Shown piece after piece: positions 26,105-33,667 of a DNA stretch of 64,000 nucleotides. The position numbers and the translations under genes were made by a program. Each line of letters opens with the position of its first letter. The stretch's first letter is position 1. The notes beneath the pieces were generated by a model. It was not told the DNA's origin. It was given only the letters and a program-made list of their open reading frames with translations, and did no database searches. Source of the stretch: an uncultured Dehalococcoidia bacterium (GTDB lineage Bacteria; Chloroflexota; Dehalococcoidia; Lucifugimonadales; JADFKI01); NCBI GenBank assembly GCA_958295865.1, contig CATQHF010000001.1, forward strand, positions 744,001 to 808,000, given 5' to 3'.

Positions 26105-28525
26105 ATGAGTGAAGACGCAGCCCATGCGGGCATCCTACCCCTGTCCGGCTTGAGCGTGGTCGAAGTCGCCGAATCCGTCGCGGGCGCTTTCTGCGGGCGG
26201 ATGCTGGCAGGCTTTGGCGCTCGCGTCATCAAGATAGAGCGTCCGCCTCATGGCAGCTGGACCCGCTACGCCGAACCGCAGTTGAGCGGCTACCGCGCGC
26301 CCGAAGCCGGCGCGCTGTTCCTGTACGACAACATGGGCAAGCGGAGCGTTACGCTCGACTGGCAGAGCGCGGACGGCATGGCTGCGCTGCTGGAGCTGGT
26401 GGGCAGCGCCGATGTGCTCATAGACGACTGGCAGCCGCGCGCGCGCAATCGGCTCGGCATCGACGCCGATAGCCTGCAAGCGCTGAATCCGTCGCTGGTT
26501 AATCTTTCGCTAACGCCTTTCGGCTTGAGCGGACCTTACGCCGATTGGCAGTCCACGCCGCTTGTGAGCCTCGCGCTCGGCGGCTACCTGTATCTGAGCG
26601 GCGACGAGAACCGCGAGCCTCTGATGCTGCCGGGCTATCAGGCGCAGCGGCTTGCGGCGATGAAGGGATACGCCGGAATAATGCTTGCCCTCCACGCGCG
26701 CGATGTGAGCGGCAGGGGGCAGCCGGTCGAGGTCTCTGAGATGGAGGCGCTGGCTGCGCTGCACCAGTTCACCTTTGTGTCGCACACCTACGACGGCATC
26801 ATCCGCAAGCGCGCGGGCGTGCGTCTGGCTACGGGACGACGCACCGGCGGCTATCCCATAACCACGCTGCCCTGCAAGGACGGCTACATCACCTTCTCAG
26901 CATCGGCGGCGCACCAGTGGGACTACCTCTGCGCCATGATTGGCAGGGAAGACCTGCTGATAGACCCGCGCTTTGCCGCCTTCCAAAGCCTGAAAGACGC
27001 CGCCGATGAGATTGACGAGATACTGCTGGAGTGGGTCGCGGACAAGACGCGGCAAGAGATAGTGGACTTGGCGGCGGGCGTCTATTCGGTGCCGGCGTCC
27101 CCCGTGTTCGACCTCGGCGAAACGCTGCGCGACGCGCAGTACACAGAGCGCGGCTTGTTCGCTGAGTTCCGGCATCCGCAGGGCGGCGCGCTGACCTTCC
27201 CGCTCGTGCCATTTCGCATGAGCGCTACTCCGCCGCAATTCAGCCCCGCGCCATCGCTTGGACGGCACAACGGAGCGGCGTCGGCGGCGCGCAAGAAGAC
27301 GGCAGAAGCGCAGCCGCCCGTTCAGCGCAAATCCCAAGTGAGCGCGGCGCCGGCGCTCCAAGGCGCGGCAGAGCGCGGATTGCTGGACGGCATCCGCGTC
27401 ATCGACTTGACGCGCGTATGGGCAGGGCCTCTGGTGGCGCGCATCCTAGCCGACTTCGGGGCGCATGTGGTCAAGGTGGCTGACCCGCGCATCCCCGTCG
27501 ACCGCACCAGAGGCGTTGACAACAAGCACAACCGCAACAAGGACAGCATCGCGCTGCGCCTCGACCTTCCTGAGGGCAGGGACGCCTTCCTCGACCTCGC
27601 CGCGCTGTCCGACATCGTAATCGAGAGCTTTCGTCCCCATGTTATGCGAAACTTCAAATTGGACTATAATTCGCTGCGCCGGGCGCGTCCCGACATAATA
27701 ATGTGTTCGCTCTCCGGCTACGGTTCGCGGGGCGCTGCCGCCGAGTTCCCCGCTTATGGCACTTCCGTCGAGTCAATCACGGGCGTTCCCAGTCTTATGG
27801 GCTATGAGGGCGAGTCGCCTATGACATCCGGCATCGCCTACCCGGACCCGGTTACCGGCTTAAACGCCGCTGCTGCTATAATGACGGCGCTGCGTCATCG
27901 GACGGCGACGGGGCAGGGGCAGTTCATAGACCTCGCGCTGGCAGAGGGGCCTGTGTGCCAAATCGGTGAGTTCATCGGCGCTTACGCCCACAACGGCATT
28001 CAGCCCGCGCGGAGCGGCAATAGCCACCACAAGCATGCTCCGCACGGCGTATATCCATGTCGGGGCGATGACAGATGGCTTGCGATTGCCGTAACATGTG
28101 AAGCGCAGTGGCGCGCGCTCTACTCCGTCATGGCAGCGCCGGAACTTGCCGATGACAGCCGCTTCCGCGACGAGACGGCGCGCAAGGCGAATGAAGGCGC
28201 GCTGAACGACATCATCGCGGCATGGACGAAGCCGCGCGACGCTATCGAAACGATGAATGAGTTGCAGGCGGCGCATGTGCCTGCGGGCGCGGCGCATAGA
28301 AGCGTCGACCTGCTAGATGACCCGCATCTGCGGGAGCGCGACTTCTTCGTAACGCTGGACGAACCCGATGTCGGGCGCAAGACATACCCCGGGCAGGCTA
28401 TAATCACGGACGGGCTGCCCAAGCGGAACTGGAAGCCGTCAGCGCGCTTGGGTTCGCACAATGAGGCTGTGCTCCGTGACTTGCTGGGGCGCGCGGTCGT
28501 ATCGGATGTATCGGAACGGAATTAG
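26105..28525 (+). CDS. tandem class III (CaiB/BaiF) CoA-transferase fusion
   Basis: An 806-aa chain of two complete CaiB/BaiF CoA-transferase domains (about 10-390 and 415-800) joined by an Ala/Gln-rich linker. Each repeats the family opening (LSGLSVVEVAESVAGAFCGRMLAGFGARVIKIE; LDGIRVIDLTRVWAGPLVARILADFGAHVVKV) and the GRGQPVEVS/GQGQFIDLA strand. At the position of the catalytic Asp of formyl-CoA transferase both domains appear to have Glu. It would activate an organic acid as a CoA thioester. It starts 12 bases after bioY with no clear ribosome-binding site, implying coupling. Confidence 0.88.
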   Translation: MSEDAAHAGILPLSGLSVVEVAESVAGAFCGRMLAGFGARVIKIERPPHGSWTRYAEPQLSGYRAPEAGALFLYDNMGKRSVTLDWQSADGMAALLELVGSADVLIDDWQPRARNRLGIDADSLQALNPSLVNLSLTPFGLSGPYADWQSTPLVSLALGGYLYLSGDENREPLMLPGYQAQRLAAMKGYAGIMLALHARDVSGRGQPVEVSEMEALAALHQFTFVSHTYDGIIRKRAGVRLATGRRTGGYPITTLPCKDGYITFSASAAHQWDYLCAMIGREDLLIDPRFAAFQSLKDAADEIDEILLEWVADKTRQEIVDLAAGVYSVPASPVFDLGETLRDAQYTERGLFAEFRHPQGGALTFPLVPFRMSATPPQFSPAPSLGRHNGAASAARKKTAEAQPPVQRKSQVSAAPALQGAAERGLLDGIRVIDLTRVWAGPLVARILADFGAHVVKVADPRIPVDRTRGVDNKHNRNKDSIALRLDLPEGRDAFLDLAALSDIVIESFRPHVMRNFKLDYNSLRRARPDIIMCSLSGYGSRGAAAEFPAYGTSVESITGVPSLMGYEGESPMTSGIAYPDPVTGLNAAAAIMTALRHRTATGQGQFIDLALAEGPVCQIGEFIGAYAHNGIQPARSGNSHHKHAPHGVYPCRGDDRWLAIAVTCEAQWRALYSVMAAPELADDSRFRDETARKANEGALNDIIAAWTKPRDAIETMNELQAAHVPAGAAHRSVDLLDDPHLRERDFFVTLDEPDVGRKTYPGQAIITDGLPKRNWKPSARLGSHNEAVLRDLLGRAVVSDVSERN

Positions 28526-28548
28526 CATTAGCAGAAGGTGGCAGTCGG

Positions 28549-28773
28549 TTGGCAGATATAGCGGTTGAATCCCCAATAACCGGATTGGTTGTCGAGATAA
28601 GCGTGTCGGTCGGCGAAGAGGTAGCCGTCGGCGACCTGCTGGTCGTAATAGAGTCCATGAAGATGGAAAATGAGATCCTTTCTGAGCATGACGGCGCTGT
28701 GAAAGAGATTCTGATTCGGACGAACCAGAACATATCGCAGGAAGCCCCGATGCTGATACTTGCGACGGAATGA
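28549..28773 (+). CDS. biotin carboxyl carrier protein
   Basis: A 74-aa free-standing biotinyl domain. Lys38 in ESMKMEN is the biotin attachment site; most family members read EAMKM. The two-fold hammerhead (SPITGLVVEISVSVGEEVAVGDLLVVIE, then GAVKEILIRTNQNISQEAPMLILA) is complete. The start is TTG 28549, 8 nt after an AAGGTGG site. The ATG of the biotin carboxylase overlaps its stop (ATGA). It carries carboxybiotin between the two catalytic subunits encoded next. Confidence 0.93.
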   Translation: MADIAVESPITGLVVEISVSVGEEVAVGDLLVVIESMKMENEILSEHDGAVKEILIRTNQNISQEAPMLILATE

Positions 28774-30125
28774 GCATGCTTATGTTCACAAAGATACTCA
28801 TTGCCAACAGGGGCGAGATAGCCTGCCGCATCGTCCGAACATGCCGCAAGCTGGGCATCGGCGCGGTGGCGGTCTATTCCTCGGCTGAGGCAGGCTCGAT
28901 GCACGCCGAGCTTGCCGATGAATCCTTCGCGCTGCCGGAGCGCGAGACGCCGGCGGGCGCATACCTCGACGCCCACGCCATAGTTGACATCGCCGTCAGA
29001 AGCGGCGCGGAGGCGATTCACCCGGGCTACGGCTTTCTGTCGGAGTCGCCCGCGCTCGCCGATGAGTGCGCGCGGCGCGGCGTATCATTCGTGGGCCCCC
29101 GCCCCGATGTGGCGCGGCTCATGGCGGACAAGTGGGCGGCGCGGAGGAAGTTGGCATCGCTCGGCGTCCCCGTGCTGCCGGGCGCGAGCGTGCAAGCCGA
29201 CGACCTGCCCGCAGCGACGGCGGCGGCAAATGAGATAGGCTTGCCGCTCATGGTGAAGGCGACGGACGGCGGCGGCGGCATCGGCATGCAGGTGGTTGAG
29301 AGCGCGGCGCGCCTGCCGCGAGCTCTGCGCCGCGCGAGTTCGTCGGCGTTGCGCGCATTCGGCAGCTCCGAAGTCTATATTGAAAAGCGCGTGCCGCATG
29401 CCCGCCATATCGAGGTGCAGATAATCGCCGACGAACACGGCAACGTGCGCCACCTCTGGGAGCGCGAGTGCTCGGCGCAGCGCAGGCATCAGAAGGTCAT
29501 CGAGGAAGCGCCCGCGCCCAGCCTGCCCCCCGCGCTGCGTCAGTCGCTTGTGGACATGTCCGCCAATGCCGCGCGCGAGACCGATTATGTCGGCGCTGGC
29601 ACATTCGAGTTCCTGGTGGACGACGAACAGTCGGCATGGTTCATCGAGGCGAATACTCGCCTGCAAGTGGAGCATGGCATTACCGAGACGGTTACGGGCG
29701 TTGACATCGTAGAGCAGCAGCTGCGAGTCGCGGCGGGCTTGCCGCTGTCGGTCGATGCCGCTTGGGATGGGACCACAAGCGGGAATGCGATAGAGTGCAG
29801 GCTGTACGCCGAGGACCCGCGCACATTCATCCCTTCGCCCGGCGCGCTGGACGCCTTCGATCTGCCCGCGCTGCCCAACCTGCGAATAGACAGCGGCTAT
29901 CGCGCGGGCGACGCCGTAACGCCTTACTTCGACCCGATGCTCGCCAAGCTCATCGCCTGGGGCGAGAGCAGAGCCGACGCGCTCAGTCTGATGGCGAGCG
30001 CGCTCGATGCCACTGAGGTCAGCGGCGTCGCCACGAACATACCCACGCTGCGCGCCGCGCTGCGCCATTCCGACTTCATCGCGGGCAGATACAGCACGGA
30101 TCTCATCGAAAGCCTGTCTCACTGA
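28770..30125 (+). CDS. biotin carboxylase subunit of an acyl-CoA carboxylase
   Basis: A 451-aa ATP-grasp enzyme that carboxylates the biotin on the carrier protein with bicarbonate and ATP. The motifs are ILIANRGEIACRIVRTC, EAIHPGYGFLSE, the glycine-rich KATDGGGGIGM, HIEVQIIADEHGNVRHLWERECSAQRRHQK and FIEANTRLQVEHGITE. In the last motif the usual Met and Pro are replaced by Ala and Gly. Length is normal for a separate subunit. The start overlaps the carrier gene. An alternative Met four residues downstream is possible. Confidence 0.94.
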   Translation: MSMLMFTKILIANRGEIACRIVRTCRKLGIGAVAVYSSAEAGSMHAELADESFALPERETPAGAYLDAHAIVDIAVRSGAEAIHPGYGFLSESPALADECARRGVSFVGPRPDVARLMADKWAARRKLASLGVPVLPGASVQADDLPAATAAANEIGLPLMVKATDGGGGIGMQVVESAARLPRALRRASSSALRAFGSSEVYIEKRVPHARHIEVQIIADEHGNVRHLWERECSAQRRHQKVIEEAPAPSLPPALRQSLVDMSANAARETDYVGAGTFEFLVDDEQSAWFIEANTRLQVEHGITETVTGVDIVEQQLRVAAGLPLSVDAAWDGTTSGNAIECRLYAEDPRTFIPSPGALDAFDLPALPNLRIDSGYRAGDAVTPYFDPMLAKLIAWGESRADALSLMASALDATEVSGVATNIPTLRAALRHSDFIAGRYSTDLIESLSH

Positions 30126-30170
30126 TTGCCGCGATAAGTCGTACAAGCCTGACACTGTGAGGGACGAAAG

Positions 30171-31772
30171 ATGCCAATCGACAAGAAGCGCGAGAGCTGG
30201 AAGCCGGGCATGGCTTGGGAGCATGCCATAGAAGATATGAAGTATGTGCGCGGACTTGCGGCTGAGCTGGGCGGGCCGGAGCGCGTGGCGCGGCAGCACG
30301 ACGGCGGACGCTACACCGTGCGCGAGCGCATCGAAAAGATGGTTGACCCCGACAGCTTCATCGAGGCAGGCCCGATGGTGGGCGCGGCAGAGTTCGACGA
30401 GGACGGCAACCTTACGGAGTTCACGCCCGGCGCTTATGTGATGGGGCTTGCCGAGATTGACGGTCGGCCGGTCGCCATCGGCGGCGACGACTTCACCATC
30501 TCCGGCGGCAGCCCGCACAATGTCCGCAAGCACTCGCGCCAGTTCACCCAGCCGCTCGCCATCCAGTACGGCATCCCGTACATACAGCTCGTCGAGGGCG
30601 TGGGACACAGCGCCAAAGCCGACGAAGCGGCGGGACACATGGGCTTGCCCGGCGGCGATAACTGGTGGATGGGCATCGAGTTGATGCGGCGCGTGCCAGT
30701 CGCATCGGGCATCATGGGTTCGGTCGCAGGCGCGCCCGCCGCCTTCGCGCTTATGTCCCACTTCACGGTCATGGTGAAAGACCAGTCCCAAATCTTCCCG
30801 TCAGGCCCCCCCGTCGTGCGCCGCGCCATCGGTGAGCAGATGGACAAAGAAGAGCTGGGCGGATACAGGCGGCATGTGCATGAAAGCGGCCAGGTGGACA
30901 ACGAAGCCGAGTCGGAGGAGGACGCTTTCGAGCAGATAAAGACCTTCATATCCTACCTGCCCAACGCCACCGATGAGGTTGCGCCGCGCGTGGAGACGGG
31001 CGACCCGCCCGACCGACGCCCCGAAGAGCTTCTGAACATCATCCCGCCCAATCGTCGGCGCGGCTACGACCCGCGCAAGCTCATTCGTCTGGTTGTGGAC
31101 AATGGCGAGTTCTTCGAGATGCGGCGGCACTGGGCAGGCTCTATCATAACCGGCTTCGCGCGCCTCGACGGTTACAGCGTGGGCGTCATAGGCAGCGATC
31201 CGATGCGGCTTGCGGGCGCGATGGACGGCTGGGCGGCGGAGAAGTACGCGCACTTCGTCGACCTGTGCGACACATTCAACATGCCTGTCGTCATATTCTT
31301 GGACATGCCCGGCTTCATGCTAGGGTCGCACGCCGAGCGTATCGCCACGATGCGGCGGGGCGTGCGCGCGCTGATTGCCAGCGCGGAGGCGAAGGTGCCC
31401 AAGATAGAGTTCAATGTACGCAAGGCGTATGGCGTCGCGGCGGACGCGGCGCACAGCCTTGGGCATCCCAACGGCTTGAACCTGCGCTTCGGCTGGCCTG
31501 CGGGCGAGTGGGGCGGCATCCCCATCGAGGGCGGCGTCGCGGCAGCATACCGCCGCGAAATCGACAACGCTCCCGACCCGGAGGCGCACCGCGCGATGAT
31601 AGAAAATCGGCTGCTGAAGCTGCGCTCCCCGTTCCGCGCGGCATATCACGGCGATGTCGTGGATCTGATAGACCCGCGCGAAACCCGACGCCTCGCCTGC
31701 ACCTTCGTCAAGCTCGCCCAGCCCATGCTCCGCAAGCTGGCGCGGCGCGAAAAGCGGGTGGTAAGGCCGTAG
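30171..31772 (+). CDS. acyl-CoA carboxylase carboxyltransferase subunit
   Basis: A 533-aa carboxyltransferase of the propionyl-CoA/methylcrotonyl-CoA carboxylase beta type, with N and C crotonase-like halves. It has ERIEKMVDPDSFIEAG, VAIGGDDFTISGGS, a DMPGFMLGSHAER region and KAYGVAADAAHS. It transfers CO2 from biotin to an acyl-CoA. Specificity cannot be read from sequence. A GAGGGA site is 6 nt before the ATG. It is the last gene of the bioY operon; the fused accDA serves fatty acid synthesis separately. Confidence 0.92.
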   Translation: MPIDKKRESWKPGMAWEHAIEDMKYVRGLAAELGGPERVARQHDGGRYTVRERIEKMVDPDSFIEAGPMVGAAEFDEDGNLTEFTPGAYVMGLAEIDGRPVAIGGDDFTISGGSPHNVRKHSRQFTQPLAIQYGIPYIQLVEGVGHSAKADEAAGHMGLPGGDNWWMGIELMRRVPVASGIMGSVAGAPAAFALMSHFTVMVKDQSQIFPSGPPVVRRAIGEQMDKEELGGYRRHVHESGQVDNEAESEEDAFEQIKTFISYLPNATDEVAPRVETGDPPDRRPEELLNIIPPNRRRGYDPRKLIRLVVDNGEFFEMRRHWAGSIITGFARLDGYSVGVIGSDPMRLAGAMDGWAAEKYAHFVDLCDTFNMPVVIFLDMPGFMLGSHAERIATMRRGVRALIASAEAKVPKIEFNVRKAYGVAADAAHSLGHPNGLNLRFGWPAGEWGGIPIEGGVAAAYRREIDNAPDPEAHRAMIENRLLKLRSPFRAAYHGDVVDLIDPRETRRLACTFVKLAQPMLRKLARREKRVVRP

Positions 31773-31833
31773 AACCAAAATGTATAGTCGTGGGCAGGAG
31801 GCAACCTAACCGTAATTCCTCGTGCCTGGCCGG

Positions 31834-32265
31834 CTATGCGGATTGAGCCTGTGCGGGTTGGCTTGCGCGGATGGGCGACAGATATGGCGCGAGCGCGTCA
31901 CGAACTTGTGTGAGGCGAGCGTCCCTGGCTGTTTCTTCGCCCGGATTGAACACGATGTATTCCTTGTAGCAGCCTTCCGACTCACCGTCCGGCTCCAGCA
32001 GCGCCTCCTTTATCGGGGAGAGTTCCCCTTCGACGCTTACGCAAGCAAATTCTTCTCCGTTATCGAGCGGTTTAAGAAGGTCGCCCAGAATCTTCGATGC
32101 GCCCAGTATTTCCACACAAAGCAGGTCGCCGCTTTCTTCGCCGACTTCCAGCCTGACCCAAGGATAAGCCTCCCACAAATCAGCGTGTTCATGATTGGCG
32201 CGTTCCCGGCTCAGCGCAAAGGCATCGGCCTCTTTGTCATAGGTTACTTGCAGTTTCATAGTCAT
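31834..32265 (-). CDS. DUF2283-like protein
   Basis: A 143-aa protein whose first 60 residues fit DUF2283: MKLQVTYDKEADAFALS, then WVRLEVGEESGDLLCVEILGASKIL. The rest is not recognisable. It starts immediately after the Uma2 stop (TGA then ATG), so the two are cotranscribed. DUF2283 proteins often accompany small mobile or toxin-antitoxin-like genes. The role is unknown. ATG 32265 and ATG 32259 are both possible starts. Confidence 0.7.
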   Translation of the reverse strand: MTMKLQVTYDKEADAFALSRERANHEHADLWEAYPWVRLEVGEESGDLLCVEILGASKILGDLLKPLDNGEEFACVSVEGELSPIKEALLEPDGESEGCYKEYIVFNPGEETARDARLTQVRDALAPYLSPIRASQPAQAQSA

Positions 32266-33012
32266 TCATTTAGCGTCCCCGCCGCTTGCCGTTCCCCGCG
32301 CTTGGAGTTGCGCTCTGAGGGCGGCGAGCTCGGATTGCGCGGCGGCGGCGCGTTCTTCGGCGGCGATGCGCTCGTCGTCAACCTCGTCGTAGGTTCGCAG
32401 GTAGCCTTGCGCCGTCGGGTCGTGCCAGCGCAGCTTTCCATGCTCCCAGCACAAATCTAAGTTCAGCGCGTCGCTGTGTCCATGGAAATGCTCGTCGCTC
32501 ACTCGCGCAATCTCTATTGGGCGGTATCTGCCTTCTGCCAGCCTGTCCCCCGCCAGCGGCGCGCTGTGAAACTCGCCGCCCGTGTGGTCGAACCGCCAGT
32601 ATTCCGACACCCCCATAGCCTCGTAGGCGTCCCGCTTCACCGTTTCGTCCTCGCGTCCAGTGCTTTCGGAGGCTACCTCCAGGACAAAGTCGGGTGGCTT
32701 GCCCTGCTCTGGGATGAGGTAGCCGTTGCGCGCTTCTCTTGCTGCCGGATCCACATCGAAGGCGATTAGCAAGTCCGGGTAGCGCAGTCCTTCCTTGTCC
32801 TCAGTGGACAGCAGAGCGGCGGCGATTTCGCTGATTATGACGGTCGTTTCCGGCTTTCCGAAATGCCGCGCTAACGCAGCAGGATAGCCCGGAAAGTTGA
32901 CATGCGCGAAAGTCGTCATGGTATCGTCCGATGGTTCGTAGTCGGGGAATCGGACGAACACCGATGCCGGCGATGGCGCTATGGCGGCGATGCCGCGCTT
33001 TGTGGTGGTCAT
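32266..33012 (-). CDS. Uma2-family protein with C-terminal coiled coil
   Basis: A 248-aa Uma2 protein. The core includes RYPDLLIAFDVDPAA and PDFVLEVASESTGREDETVKRDAYEAMGVSEYWRFD. The C-terminus is an Ala/Glu-rich coiled coil (AAEERAAAAQSELAALRAQLQ), common in the larger Uma2 subgroup. ATG 33012 has a GGAGG site 6-7 nt upstream; the longer frame to 33099 is less likely. It is adjacent to the DUF2283-like gene. Confidence 0.85.
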   Translation of the reverse strand: MTTTKRGIAAIAPSPASVFVRFPDYEPSDDTMTTFAHVNFPGYPAALARHFGKPETTVIISEIAAALLSTEDKEGLRYPDLLIAFDVDPAAREARNGYLIPEQGKPPDFVLEVASESTGREDETVKRDAYEAMGVSEYWRFDHTGGEFHSAPLAGDRLAEGRYRPIEIARVSDEHFHGHSDALNLDLCWEHGKLRWHDPTAQGYLRTYDEVDDERIAAEERAAAAQSELAALRAQLQARGTASGGDAK

Positions 33013-33043
33013 GGCATGCCTCCGAATGCGGTAATGCGTTCTA

Positions 33044-33403
33044 TTATACCATACCGCTTGGGAACGCATCTGCCATCGCGCGCTTGTCGGTGCCGACAAT
33101 CAGCCGTCCCTGCGCGCTTATTAGCGGGCGGCGGATTAGGCGCGGCTCTTCGGTCATCAGGCGAATCAGCTCGTCGGGCGACACGGTGTCCTTGTCGAGC
33201 GCGAGTTTTCGCGCTGACGGGCTGCGCCATGAGAACACATCCGCCGGCGGCGTATCGCCGAGCAGGTCGCGCAACTCCGCCTCCGTGAACGCATCCTTGA
33301 AGAAGTCGCGCTCGTTCAGCTCGATGCCATCTTGCGAAAGCGACGCTTTCACCTTGCGGCAGGTGCTTCAACGCGCCCATGTGTAGAACTTGACCTCTGC
33401 CAT
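33044..33403 (-). CDS. ArsC/Spx-like redox protein with in-frame UGA (candidate selenoprotein)
   Basis: From ATG 33403, with a perfect AGGAGG site 7 nt upstream, the frame reads MAEVKFYTWAR, UGA (33368-33370), STCRKVKASLSQDGIELNERD, and continues open for another 107 codons to TAA/TAG-type end at 33044. Total length is 119 residues, normal for ArsC/Spx-family thioredoxin-fold proteins. In these families the UGA position is the first Cys of a CxxC motif, so the protein would be U12-S-T-C15. A hairpin with SECIS geometry follows. The downstream part conserves EERDFFK-like, LFSWRSPSARKL-like and RLIRRPLI family motifs. The alternative is a nonsense pseudogene, but nothing else is broken. Confidence 0.75.
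33334..33352 (-). promoter_or_regulatory. candidate bacterial SECIS hairpin (ArsC-like gene)
   Basis: Starting 15 nt after the UGA, GTGAAAGC pairs with GCTTTCGC over 8 bp (one G-U) around the 3-nt loop GTC. The loop begins 24 nt after the UGA. A GU at the apex of a short stem at this distance is what SelB recognises in known bacterial SECIS elements. The match to the second hairpin at 34506 strengthens the call. Confidence 0.65.
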
Positions 33404-33667
33404 CGTGAAACCTCCTATGGTGTGTCGTGCATCCAAACCTTTACACGCTATAATTGCGATATTACTACATTCCCAACTTGCCGACTTTCATCAGAATGTC
33501 TCTGAAGTCGGGGTGGGCATTATCAGTATGTATTGATATTACAATGTGGGCGGCGTATCGACCGCACCGGATTCCCGCTTTCGCAGGAATGACGATTTGA
33601 TGATTAGCGCGTATTGAGAATGCCTCGATGCGTTGTGGGTGTATGAAGCGACGACTCGTGAGATGAT
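33404..33667. other. divergent intergenic region between the two UGA-containing genes
   Basis: It holds AT-rich promoter-like sequence near 33440-33470 (TATAAT on the plus strand at about 33449-33454, with minus-strand alternatives). A partial MITE family 1 hairpin (GGATTCCCGCTTTCGCAGGAATGACG) lies at about 33568-33594. An 80-codon minus-strand frame (33465-33707) crosses the repeat and has no recognisable product. I could not assign promoters with confidence. Confidence 0.45.
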
